A DNA stretch of 64,000 nt. It comes from Terriglobia bacterium. GTDB taxonomy: Bacteria > Acidobacteriota > Terriglobia > Bryobacterales > Bryobacteraceae. The notes below the pieces were generated by a model. It searched no databases, was not told the origin of the DNA, and saw only the letters and a list, made by a program, of their open reading frames with translations. The position numbers and the translations under genes were made by a program. Shown one piece after another: positions 42,702 through 50,059 of this stretch (position 1 is its first letter; each line of letters opens with the position of its first letter). The stretch covers positions 32,868-96,867 of the forward strand of contig JAIQFE010000032.1 in the NCBI GenBank assembly GCA_020073445.1. Reading direction: 5' to 3'.

Positions 42702-44015
42702 TCAGCGGGCCCACGGAACGCGCTCAATCGGGCGGAGGTCTGTCAGCCGAGTGCGGTTCCGGTAGTTTCCTTCATAGCCCAGCAAGGAGAGCAACACCAA
42801 CTCCAGAAGCCACTGTGCAGCAATCCACAGTTCATGCCAGGGCCACTCGCGTGTAGCGCGTCTGCGTCCGCTCCGCGACTGGGTTGGATGAACAAGATAG
42901 TTCCTCGCTTGGACCACGACATCGGGGAGGTCCTTCATCTTCGAGTCCTTCATCTTCGAACAGAATTCAAGGAGATTCTTTAGCCCGGCGGGCACGTGAC
43001 GCGGTATGTCGAGCAGCGTGAGTGTGAGCCGCAGTTTCTCGGCCGCGTTGCTCAATTGCCCGTAACCCTCCTCGCTAAGGGCACGCTTCAGTCGAACGAT
43101 CACCAGCCACGAAAGCAGCTCCAGAGCACACTGGGACAGAATCAGCGAGCTGTCGACACCCGAATTAAGCGAGTTGCTCCGCACATACCAGTAGAGAGCC
43201 GTCCGGACGGCCTCCCAAGTTTCCTCATTTGATTGAAGCCGGCGGAACGAGTCGCAGAGGGACTCCAGCCACTCCGGATGCTCTGGGTCGAACCAGCTCG
43301 CGCCGGTCGGCGCCGTGCTCATTCTGGTCGTGCCCCATCGGGACCACACTTGCTGGTCAGACGCATCGCGTCCTTCGACGAGTGTCATACCAGACCACCG
43401 GCCGGCCGCGAATGAGAGGGCGTCATGAAGAATATCGAGCGTCCGTCGCGCCTCCCGAGATTTGAAAAGCTCGCCGGGGCGGGTGATCGAAACGGTTTCA
43501 GTCAGCCTATGCGGAGAACTGCCTAGCCTGCGGGATACTTGCTCATGAGCGATCGAGGGTGGGGTGATCGTGACTTCGAATCCGTTACAACGAAGAATCA
43601 CGTTGTCGCGACGCGGTCCGAAAACGTCAAAATCCTTGGAAATAGGAGAATCGAGCAGCGCGAGCGTAATTTGGGCGAGGTCCCTCGCCGGCGCCGACTC
43701 GATTGGCACCGTCGTAGGATTCAGACGCCCGACGAGCTGGGCCGTCTCCTCCAACGGGTGAAGGCCTAAGGTCGCCATATACCCTTCGAATGCCTCGAGT
43801 CGGCCCGGTGCTCGCACAGTTAAAATCGATCCGTCAACCGACCAGGATCCGGACTGTGGCTCTATCCGTGCCCACACTGGCACGCTCTGCTGATAGTCGA
43901 AGAAGAACTTGGCGGGAGTCGACTCCTCCACGCCCGAGCCCTTCACGTGAATGTCGAATTCGCCCACCACCACCGGGCCTACATCAGTTGGATCGCTCGA
44001 AGCCTCCGAAGCCAT
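42702..44015 (-). CDS. HEPN-domain protein (ApeA-like candidate RNase), element cargo
   Basis: A 437-residue protein from ATG 44015 (a GTG at 44069 would add 18 residues but lies inside an 8-bp repeat array). The N-terminal half is beta-rich with no Cys or membrane segment. From about residue 290 it is all helical (LILSQCALELLSWLVIVRLK). Near residue 371 is ARNYLVHP, which fits the RNxxxH (Rx4-6H) catalytic motif of HEPN RNases. A beta-rich N-terminus plus C-terminal HEPN of this size is the layout of ApeA-type anti-phage proteins. It stands alone on the strand opposite to the element's genes, as cargo usually does. HEPN RNases cut tRNA or mRNA on phage infection; the trigger here is unknown. 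Confidence 0.65.
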   Translation of the reverse strand: MASEASSDPTDVGPVVVGEFDIHVKGSGVEESTPAKFFFDYQQSVPVWARIEPQSGSWSVDGSILTVRAPGRLEAFEGYMATLGLHPLEETAQLVGRLNPTTVPIESAPARDLAQITLALLDSPISKDFDVFGPRRDNVILRCNGFEVTITPPSIAHEQVSRRLGSSPHRLTETVSITRPGELFKSREARRTLDILHDALSFAAGRWSGMTLVEGRDASDQQVWSRWGTTRMSTAPTGASWFDPEHPEWLESLCDSFRRLQSNEETWEAVRTALYWYVRSNSLNSGVDSSLILSQCALELLSWLVIVRLKRALSEEGYGQLSNAAEKLRLTLTLLDIPRHVPAGLKNLLEFCSKMKDSKMKDLPDVVVQARNYLVHPTQSRSGRRRATREWPWHELWIAAQWLLELVLLSLLGYEGNYRNRTRLTDLRPIERVPWAR

Positions 44016-44040
44016 TTGCTTCAGCTTACCGTCATTGACA

Positions 44041-44102
44041 GCATGCCAGCATGCCGGAATTCGTTGCACGCGGAACGGTCATGACGGCATGACGGAATGA
44101 CG
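44041..44102. repeat. 8-bp iteron-like array upstream of the HEPN gene
   Basis: Three abutting 8-mers TCATGACG, GCATGACG and GAATGACG occupy 44079-44102. A second run, GCATGCCA, GCATGCCG and GAATTCGT, occupies 44041-44064. A related run occurs upstream of the integrase at 46547-46570. They lie in the 5' region of the HEPN gene and may bind a common element-encoded protein. Confidence 0.5.
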
Positions 44103-44371
44103 ACGTGTAGAAACGCGGTTCAGACGCTCCGCGCGTCGGAGGGTAGCCCAAGGAGCTCGGACCAACGATCCACTCGTCCTGGCTTGCGCACTCGCCGCCA
44201 CGGTGGTCCAAAACAGTTCTTGCCGTCGACGTTCCGAAGCACCATAATGGCTTCTGGATAAAATCCACGGCCGCCTAAGCCTGGCCTCATGAACCGGGCG
44301 ACAAGCGAGAACCCCTGATCCCGCCTGGCGGCCGATCAAGAAACTCAGGGACGCAGCGCAGCAGGGGAGCA

Positions 44372-45571
44372 ATGTCCGAGCCTACCGACGGCAAAAACGA
44401 TCCAGCTCAATGGGCCGCATTAGAAGCCCGGGCGCAGGCTGCGCACGCGGAACAGGGGATCCTGGATATCTGCTGGCTCTGCCCAGAAGATAATCCGCTC
44501 GAGGAGTATGGGTGGAGGCCTTCCGGAACTGACCAAGCCAAGTATCCAAACCCGCCCGACCAACTCGCTGCAGCCCACCCAGAATTTTCGGCGCTACTGA
44601 CCTTCGCGACGGAGGCTGGACGCTGCTTCGATCCCAACGCCGCCGACTCCGCAGGAGCGTGGCTCAAGGAGTCAGTCCGGCGCTGGCCCAGCGACAGAAC
44701 CGGAACCGTTTACATCGATCTCGAAGGGACAGGCGAGCTGGTCCGTTTTCGTACGGGAACTCTGATGGACGTGTGGGCGCTCTTCGTGGAACGATGCGCC
44801 GAGTTAGCAGGCAAGCGCAGGTCCCACTGGAGCGGCGTATTTTCACAGGCGCGCGCTGGTGTCTCGGCGGTCTCGACAGCCATCCGCAGCCCATCGCCGT
44901 CAGAGCAGGCCGAGTATGAATCTCTGCGATCTCAGGCTAAGACGCCCGGCGAGTGGCTAAAGCTAGATGACGAACGCCGAGCTGGCGCGCAGAAGCCAGC
45001 ACCGCCGCCCGAGCCGGGCTACCCGTCCATGATCGAGAACGAGAACACTGGCCAACGGATCCGCGTCGACAGTGCCGTGCAGGCAGCCCAGCAAGTGGCA
45101 GAGTGGGGAGTCACGGTTGAGGAAGCGCGGTGGGCTGCCGGCGGCCGACAAGGCCCCAGGCCCAATCCGGAGCCAACTGAAGAACAGGCCGCCGGAACCG
45201 ACTCACCTGAGGCCGCCGAGGGCAGCCCTGCTAAAGATCCGGAGCCGTCGTCGGAAGAAGTCGCCATCCAAGGTGAGAATCGAGAATCTGCCGCTACGCG
45301 CTGGAGGCCGGGGCCGCGTCCCGCCGTTGAGATCCATGCCGCCGTGCGGAAGATAATCGACGAAATTGTTCCTGCCGGTGTGCCCTGGATCGACAAACTG
45401 GATGAGATTTCTGAGGCCATGGACAACTCGACGGAACCGCGAATCCCGATTCCACCAAGCTGGCCGAAAACTCAGATCCTGCGAAGTTGGTCGGACGCCG
45501 CAGCGACGAACCGCGACCTGGCGATCAAGACCATCAAGTACAGGCTGAGCCGCGCGCGCCGCGACAATTAG
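44372..45571 (+). CDS. Large hypothetical protein of the element
   Basis: A 399-residue protein preceded by GGGGAG. The N-terminal 180 residues are Trp- and acid-rich (GILDICWLCPEDNPLEEYGW). The middle (about 190-300) is low-complexity Pro/Glu/Ala. The C-terminal 80 residues are helical (VEIHAAVRKIIDEIVPAGVP, and TIKYRLSRARRDN at the end). No family recognised. It is the first gene of the right-hand block that leads to the XRE regulator. Confidence 0.5.
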   Translation: MSEPTDGKNDPAQWAALEARAQAAHAEQGILDICWLCPEDNPLEEYGWRPSGTDQAKYPNPPDQLAAAHPEFSALLTFATEAGRCFDPNAADSAGAWLKESVRRWPSDRTGTVYIDLEGTGELVRFRTGTLMDVWALFVERCAELAGKRRSHWSGVFSQARAGVSAVSTAIRSPSPSEQAEYESLRSQAKTPGEWLKLDDERRAGAQKPAPPPEPGYPSMIENENTGQRIRVDSAVQAAQQVAEWGVTVEEARWAAGGRQGPRPNPEPTEEQAAGTDSPEAAEGSPAKDPEPSSEEVAIQGENRESAATRWRPGPRPAVEIHAAVRKIIDEIVPAGVPWIDKLDEISEAMDNSTEPRIPIPPSWPKTQILRSWSDAAATNRDLAIKTIKYRLSRARRDN

Positions 45572-45573
45572 AT

Positions 45574-45660
45574 CGTCGCGGAACTCTCGCGATCTGTCGC
45601 GGTCCTGTCCACGTCCTCCGAAGACCCGATTTTATTCACTTTTCACCGCGACAGTTGTCG
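45574..45660. promoter_or_regulatory. Candidate operator cluster before the XRE gene
   Basis: The half-site TGTCGCGG occurs at 45595-45602 and, inverted as CCGCGACA, at 45646-45653 and 45559-45566, with a near copy CGTCGCGG at 45574-45581. CGACAGTTGTCG (45649-45660) is a perfect 12-bp palindrome. The cluster lies just upstream of the XRE-type gene at 45693, as expected for self-regulated Cro/CI-like proteins. Confidence 0.5.
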
Positions 45661-45692
45661 GTCGAATCGTCGCGCTTCATACTCGACCCTGC

Positions 45693-45965
45693 ATGGAACG
45701 CTCAACTGCACCAGATTCAGCCGGCCGGCTCCGAGCGTATCGTCAGGATCTTCGACTTTCGCAGGCGGACTTAGGGCGCCGCTCGGGCGTGTCCAGGTTC
45801 AAGATCAACCAACACGAAAATGGCGCCGGCGAGCTGACCACCGAGGAGCTGGAGCAGATCCAGGCTGCACTGCGCGACGAGCTCGATCGCCTTCGTCAGA
45901 TTCCGTCGCCGTCCGCTCTAGCGTCTGCCGAAACCGCGCCGGCCGGTGGAGGCGTAGCGGCGTGA
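45693..45965 (+). CDS. XRE-family (Cro/CI-type) transcription regulator
   Basis: A 90-residue protein. RLRAYRQDLRLSQADLGRRS (about 12-31) and GVSRFKINQHENGAGELTTE give the five-helix XRE fold with the S/Q of helix 2 and recognition helix 3. A short helical tail (LEQIQAALRDELDRLRQ) may dimerise. The upstream spacer has several matching dyads. It overlaps the next gene by 4 bp. It is probably the element's immunity-type or control repressor. Confidence 0.8.
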   Translation: MERSTAPDSAGRLRAYRQDLRLSQADLGRRSGVSRFKINQHENGAGELTTEELEQIQAALRDELDRLRQIPSPSALASAETAPAGGGVAA

Positions 45966-46552
45966 AGAAAAAACGGAAACGCCTGCCCCTCGCCGCCAAC
46001 AGTGACCCAGACACGTCGCACGATGCCGCCCGCGATCTGGTCGAGTCGGGTGAACTGGCACGCAAGAAGGCGTTTGTTCTGGACTTCGTGCGGACCCTGC
46101 GCCAGCCGGCTACAAGTTACGAAATCGCGAAGGCGATGAAGGCTGACCGCCACGAAGTCGCGAAACGATTGCCTGATCTGCGAGATAGCGACAAAGCTGT
46201 GGAGAACCGAGGCCGGCGCAAATGCGCAGTTACGGGACGCCGCGCGCTCACCTGGTTCGTTGTCGACGGCAACGAAGCTGTGACCAGAACGAACGAACCG
46301 CAGCCAATCTCAGCCGAAACGCCCGCGGCCGGATCCGCTCCCGTGCAGGAGCTCGCCACCGAGCCTGCCACGTGCACCCGCTGCGGGAGCACCGGCAGAC
46401 GCAAGGTCAGTGCCGAGCCAGCGGTCTTCAGCTTTTGTGATGAACTGTTCAATCGGCCCTGCAGCTTTGCGGAACGTCGTCGACGTATCAGCGGCGACCC
46501 GAACTTCGAGCTTTCGCCATCGGAGCTGGAAGTCGTGAAGGGCACGTCATGA
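45962..46552 (+). CDS. Phage-type HTH protein with Cys motif
   Basis: A 196-residue protein. The opening NSDPDTSHDAARDLVESGEL matches a DPxTSHxAA motif known from phage replication-region proteins. A winged helix follows (ATSYEIAKAMKADRHEVAKR, LPDLRDSDKAVENRGRRKCA). CTRCGSTGRRK and a later CSFAERR suggest a zinc ribbon near 138-172. It is coupled to the XRE gene by a 4-bp overlap. It probably binds DNA; the exact role is unknown. Confidence 0.6.
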   Translation: MKKKRKRLPLAANSDPDTSHDAARDLVESGELARKKAFVLDFVRTLRQPATSYEIAKAMKADRHEVAKRLPDLRDSDKAVENRGRRKCAVTGRRALTWFVVDGNEAVTRTNEPQPISAETPAAGSAPVQELATEPATCTRCGSTGRRKVSAEPAVFSFCDELFNRPCSFAERRRRISGDPNFELSPSELEVVKGTS

Positions 46553-46570
46553 CGTCATTCCGGAATTCCG
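46547..46570. repeat. 8-bp repeat run upstream of the integrase
   Basis: TCATGACG, TCATTCCG and GAATTCCG follow each other at 46547-46570 and include the 12-bp palindrome CCGGAATTCCGG (46560-46571). The first unit is identical to one in the array at 44079. It lies 39 bp upstream of the integrase ATG and could be an operator or an arm site. Confidence 0.45.
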
Positions 46571-46608
46571 GTAGTGATACCCTGATCCTCCACAGGGAGG
46601 AACGGGAC

Positions 46609-47760
46609 ATGCCCCGTAAGTATCAGAACGGCAAGCTCGAAATTCGCAAGGATGTTGCCCGCCCTTACTACTTCGTCAGAGTCACGCGGCCGACGATTCG
46701 CCCCGGCGGATTCCGTTCCAAACGCAGGGTTGCTGAACCTCTCGGATTTGTAGATCAAATCTCGAAGAAACGCGCGATGGAGCTACGCGCCAAGCTGCTC
46801 GAAGAGGTCAACGCCCACCGGATGGTGGCGCAATCACAAATGCTGTTCCGTGACGTGGCTACGAGGTTCATAGAAGTGCGTGTGCCTCAGCTCGGCGTGG
46901 CTGTTCAGAAGCGCTACCCGTCCCAGATCAAGGTTCATCTGATACCAGCTTTCGGCGATCTGAAGATGGGGGACGTCGACCGGCCGTCAATCGAACAGTG
47001 GCTACATTCCAAGAAGCAGGCGGGGCTAGCTCCCTGGACCGTCAAAGGGCTGAAGGGTGTTCTCTCTGCAATCTTCACCACGGCCAAGGCATGGCGGCTT
47101 TGGGACGGAGTGAACCCCTGCCAGGGGATCCGCGTCAAGAACGGCGCGGCTCGCGAGAAGCGGCTACTGACCACGGAGCAATTACGGACGGTCATCGCCG
47201 CCCTGGATGAGCGCGAGCGGTTCCTCGTGCGCCTGCTATTTGGCCTTGGTTTGCGCGTCTCGGAAGCGTTAGGGCTGAAGTGGTGCGACCTGGATCTGGA
47301 CGCCGGGGTCGTAGCGATCCGGCGCCGGTGGTATCGGGGCGACCTGAGCGAGGAAACCAAGAGCGAAGCTGGAACGCGGAGGCTACAACTCGGGAGCGCA
47401 CTCAGCGAGGAATTCAAGAGACGTTACCCCGGCCCGCACAAGCTGGACGCACATGTTTTCATCGGGGACGACAATCGGAATCCGCCGGACGATCGCGACC
47501 TGCTGCGCGAGTATTTCCGGCCCATCGTGAAGCGGCTCGGGTTGTATTACCGAGGGTTCGGCTGGCATGCCTTCCGCAGACAGAACATCACCGCCCGACA
47601 GCACGCCGGGGCGACGCCGCTGGAGGCTATGCGGGCCGCCGGGCAGAACTCCGTGGATATGACGCTGCTATACACGCTCTCCGACGCTGATCGTGAGCGT
47701 GCCCAAGTGGACGCGATGTTCGACGGGCTGATGAAGGTGGACGGAATCTCGAAGCAGTAA
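46609..47760 (+). CDS. int: Tyrosine integrase of the element
   Basis: A 383-residue protein. ATG 46609 is preferred (GGGAGGA, 9 bp upstream) over 46549. Residues 1-80 are an arm-binding region, and 80-170 the core-binding SAM-like domain (LFRDVATRFIEVRVPQLGVA). The catalytic domain has Arg in GLGLRVSEALGLKW (about 214), the HxxR box GWHAFRRQN (about 320) and Tyr in DMTLLYTLSD (about 355). The usual LGH before the Tyr is replaced by AAGQNS. It reads toward the tRNA, ending 63 bp from the right repeat, so it is the enzyme of this insertion. Confidence 0.92.
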   Translation: MPRKYQNGKLEIRKDVARPYYFVRVTRPTIRPGGFRSKRRVAEPLGFVDQISKKRAMELRAKLLEEVNAHRMVAQSQMLFRDVATRFIEVRVPQLGVAVQKRYPSQIKVHLIPAFGDLKMGDVDRPSIEQWLHSKKQAGLAPWTVKGLKGVLSAIFTTAKAWRLWDGVNPCQGIRVKNGAAREKRLLTTEQLRTVIAALDERERFLVRLLFGLGLRVSEALGLKWCDLDLDAGVVAIRRRWYRGDLSEETKSEAGTRRLQLGSALSEEFKRRYPGPHKLDAHVFIGDDNRNPPDDRDLLREYFRPIVKRLGLYYRGFGWHAFRRQNITARQHAGATPLEAMRAAGQNSVDMTLLYTLSDADRERAQVDAMFDGLMKVDGISKQ

Positions 47761-47822
47761 GAAGTGGCTCGAAAGTGGATATCTGGCACGGAGAACGAAT
47801 TGAAGCAACTCGCTGAAAAGAT

Positions 47823-47875
47823 TTGGTGGACCTGGACGGGTTCGAACCGTCGACCTCTTCCATGCCATGGAAGCG
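47823..47875 (+). repeat. Right attachment site (attR) within tRNA-Ala
   Basis: 53 bp identical to 28705-28757. It covers the 3' part of the intact tRNA gene from the CCA end to the anticodon stem. The mismatch begins at the next base on both sides. Confidence 0.9.
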
Positions 47876-47899
47876 CGCTCCCAACTGCGCCACAGGCCC
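47824..47899 (-). tRNA. alaT: tRNA-Ala(GGC)
   Basis: 76 nt on the minus strand with an encoded CCA. The acceptor stem GGGCCTG pairs with CAGGTCC (one G-T). The anticodon arm CTTCC / GGAAG encloses the loop ATGGCAT, giving anticodon GGC (Ala, codon GCC). The T-arm contains GGTTCGAACCC. The gene is intact and used as the integration target of the adjacent element. The symbol is generic for an alanine tRNA. Confidence 0.93.
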
Positions 47900-47964
47900 A
47901 CTACTAGAGCAGTTTACCACGCATCGTCTAGCAACATGTGATTTGCGGAACGTTGGCGCCGGAT

Positions 47965-48483
47965 CTATTCAGTCTTGCCGGCCTCCTTCATCTTTGCCGA
48001 GATATCGCGCGCTCCGATCGTCAGTTGCTTGGCGGCTAGTTCCAAGATTCCCGCTCTCAGTTCCGGAACGGCGTGCGTCGCGGCGTCCGCCAAGGCAAAT
48101 GCAGCTGCTAGCTGCCTGATGTACGGGGTCCATGGTGGAACCGGTCCTCTGCTCGTCGGACCACCTGCATCGACCTTCACGCCCCATGAGACCCAAGTCC
48201 AGTCCTGAATATCAGGCGGCTTCATCAGGACACTGGGCAAATGGTAGAAAGCGAACGCCACGGCGCGGGTTCCTTCAGCAGCCGCCAAGTCTTGATTGAC
48301 GACCGTCTCACTCCCGACGACGACTGTCCAATCTTCAAATGGCGTGGCATGGATGGAATTGTATGCCGTCACGTGCTCCAGTGCAGCGGTCGGGACAAAG
48401 CCATCGTTATTTGCAGCCGCCGTCAGACCGGCATCCGGTAGAACGTTCACGAAATCGTCATCGACAAAGATGCCGGCATTCAC
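47965..48483 (-). CDS. Hypothetical protein, possible remnant of an older element
   Basis: A 172-residue protein with a GTG start overlapping the previous stop (GTGA). The N-terminal half is beta-like (VNVLPDAGLTAAANNDGFVP, DWTVVVGSETVVNQDLAA) and the C-terminal half helical. No family recognised. With 48480-48737 it lies between the intact tRNA and a decayed tRNA 5' half, so both may belong to an older insertion. Confidence 0.5.
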   Translation of the reverse strand: MNAGIFVDDDFVNVLPDAGLTAAANNDGFVPTAALEHVTAYNSIHATPFEDWTVVVGSETVVNQDLAAAEGTRAVAFAFYHLPSVLMKPPDIQDWTWVSWGVKVDAGGPTSRGPVPPWTPYIRQLAAAFALADAATHAVPELRAGILELAAKQLTIGARDISAKMKEAGKTE

Positions 48484-48737
48484 GTCGAACGCGACAGGCT
48501 AGGGTTAGAACTGACAAACGCCCCGCCTTCTGCCCCGGTTACGGACCAGAACGCGAAAAAGGCAGAGTGCTGGCCGCCCCCATCGCTCCACGTGATCTGT
48601 GGTGAGGCCCAGGCTTGATACGTCCCTGGGCTGGTCGCACCGGTTGTAAGGGGTGTCACGATGTCGGCAGCTGAGCTACCGTGATGTCTCCGCCCGCGAC
48701 TAATCCAAGTCACATAGCGCGTGTGTACAGTTGCCAT
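48480..48737 (-). CDS. Hypothetical protein coupled to 47965-48483
   Basis: An 85-residue protein, Ser/Gly/Trp-rich (YQAWASPQITWSDGGGQHSA, FFAFWSVTGAEGGAF), without signal peptide. It overlaps the downstream gene by 4 bp. The two could also be one gene split by a frameshift near 48480, because the second frame continues in the same beta-rich style. No family recognised. Confidence 0.45.
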   Translation of the reverse strand: MATVHTRYVTWISRGRRHHGSSAADIVTPLTTGATSPGTYQAWASPQITWSDGGGQHSAFFAFWSVTGAEGGAFVSSNPSLSRST

Positions 48738-49037
48738 TCGCTATCCTCCCATTCCTATTGCGATTTCCCGAGTCTCGAATGAGACACTATTCCGGCGAAA
48801 TGCGCCTCCTAATTGTCCATGCGCATAATGCCGGGCTATATCAGCGTAATTACGATTGCTCCCATGGGTATTTATAACAAAATCTTCGCTAACTATACTC
48901 CGAGCCGGATATCACGTCAAGAGGTCGATTAGCCTGCTGCCACGAAGGCTGGAGCGGAAGTTTGAAAACGCGCTCCTAACTGTGTCACAGGCCCGCTTCG
49001 GAGAAGAGTTTAGCCGCCTTGATTAAGGGGATGTGAT
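48738..49037. other. Non-coding stretch with decayed tRNA 5' half
   Basis: About 300 bp, locally AT-richer than the surroundings (48760-48920), with no credible gene. At 48970-48994 it holds a mutated copy of the tRNA-Ala 5' half. No terminator or promoter could be assigned. Confidence 0.45.
48970..48994 (-). repeat. Relic of the tRNA-Ala 5' half
   Basis: On the minus strand this reads like the first 25 nt of tRNA-Ala(GGC) with three substitutions (acceptor GGGCCTG, D-arm, GGAGCGC). The 3' half is missing. It indicates that the tRNA 5' end once lay here and was displaced when an element carrying a replacement 5' half integrated. Confidence 0.6.
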
Positions 49038-49157
49038 TTACAGAATGTCGATGCCGGAGATCCGCAGCATCCAGACGACCAGCCAGAGCGCGATTACGGC
49101 CACAACCACGTACCGGATCCACTGCCCGACAGTCTTTGGTTCGGTGCGATTTTCCAA
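49038..49157 (-). CDS. 39-residue single-pass membrane peptide
   Basis: A TTG start 4 bp after the metallo-hydrolase stop, reading VGQWIRYVVVAVIALWLVVW in the middle (one transmembrane helix) and ending in MLRISGIDIL. Position and composition suggest a real small membrane protein co-transcribed with the upstream hydrolase genes. It has no ribosome site of its own. Confidence 0.5.
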   Translation of the reverse strand: MENRTEPKTVGQWIRYVVVAVIALWLVVWMLRISGIDIL

Positions 49158-49161
49158 GACG

Positions 49162-50025
49162 TTAGTTCTTTAGCTCCGCCATGATCTGGTCCAGCTTGTT
49201 CACGACATTCGGATTGGCCCACAAGCCGCCGTTGGTGGTAAACACCTTGGCGATATCGTCCTTGCCCTTGCCTTCGCGCACCATGGAGGTCACGGTTGCC
49301 GGAATCTTCGTGGCGATGTCACGATAATCGATCAGGTACTGGCGCTTGGAAACCGGTCCATGGCCCGGAATGACGGTGTCGAAATCGAGCTTCAGCACTC
49401 CATCGAGAGTGGCTCCCCATTCCTTCATGCTTCCGCCGTTGGCGTAATCGACATTGGGACCATTGTTCGCGCCGATGTCGCCGCTCGCCAGGATACGCAG
49501 CGCTGGGAAATAGACCACCGCGTCGCCATTGGTATGGCCGCGGCCGTACCACTTCATGCGCACTTCCTTGCCACCCAGAAAGATGTCGGTTTCGTCGGTG
49601 AACACCACTCGCATCACGCCCGGAGCCTTGTTCTTCACCATATTGTCGCGGGCGTTCTTGGTAGCGATGATCTCGGCCGTGGGCAGGAACCGCTCATTGC
49701 TGCCGGTATGATCGCCATGCAGGTGCGTGTTGAGCACGTACTTGATCGGCTGATTGGTCACGCTCTTGACCTTGTCCACGATGTCCTGGCCGTCGTACTC
49801 GAACTTATCGTCCACCAGGATCACGCCTTCGTTGGTCACGTAAACGGTGGAGTTTCCGCCGTCCCCGATGATGGCGTACAGGTCGTCGGCGACCTTGCTG
49901 ATCGTGTTATTCGGCTGCTTGGCCTGCTGTTTTCCCTGCTGCGGAGGGGCCTGCGTATAGGCGATCCATGCACATCCCAGCGCAATGGCCACTGCGGAAA
50001 GTCGTACCAGTAGAGTCCGGCTCAT
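49162..50025 (-). CDS. Secreted metallo-beta-lactamase-fold hydrolase, paralogue 1
   Basis: A 287-residue protein. Residues 1-25 are a signal peptide (LVRLSAVAIALGCAWIAYTQ). The Gln-rich mature start leads to an MBL fold: VYVTNEGVILVDDKFEYD, the zinc motif NTHLHGDHTGSN (HxHxDH), GRGHTNGDAVVYFP and SGDIG, and VIPGHGPVSK at the end of the domain. The fold hydrolyses many substrates; SGD and GHGP place it nearer to the subclass B3/quinoprotein-like cyclases than to glyoxalases. It is the third gene in the tandem array when read from the promoter side. The paralogue at 50060 is very similar. Confidence 0.85.
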   Translation of the reverse strand: MSRTLLVRLSAVAIALGCAWIAYTQAPPQQGKQQAKQPNNTISKVADDLYAIIGDGGNSTVYVTNEGVILVDDKFEYDGQDIVDKVKSVTNQPIKYVLNTHLHGDHTGSNERFLPTAEIIATKNARDNMVKNKAPGVMRVVFTDETDIFLGGKEVRMKWYGRGHTNGDAVVYFPALRILASGDIGANNGPNVDYANGGSMKEWGATLDGVLKLDFDTVIPGHGPVSKRQYLIDYRDIATKIPATVTSMVREGKGKDDIAKVFTTNGGLWANPNVVNKLDQIMAELKN

Positions 50026-50059
50026 GCCGGAAACTATATCAGAATCGAAGCCATGATGG

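Larger units (their letters stand above)
28705..47875. mobile_element. 19.2-kb integrative element in tRNA-Ala(GGC)
   Basis: Bounded by 53-bp identical direct repeats of the tRNA 3' part. A tyrosine integrase ends 63 bp before the right repeat and reads toward the intact tRNA, the classical layout. Contents are a winged-helix replication-type protein, a run of overlapping small phage-like genes, a beta-helix structural protein, a repeat-bearing virion-like protein, a serine recombinase, several small exported or membrane proteins, a secreted HNH protein, a HEPN cargo gene on the minus strand and an XRE regulator. No capsid, portal or large terminase gene is seen. It could be a phage satellite, a degraded prophage or a plasmid-like integrative element. 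Confidence 0.85.

Noticed and set aside
28705..47875. A complete prophage
   Set aside because: No portal, major capsid, protease, tail tube, large terminase or lysis module was recognised in 19 kb.
48955..48994. A second functional tRNA-Ala gene
   Set aside because: Only the 5' half is present, with substitutions in the D-arm and no anticodon arm or CCA.
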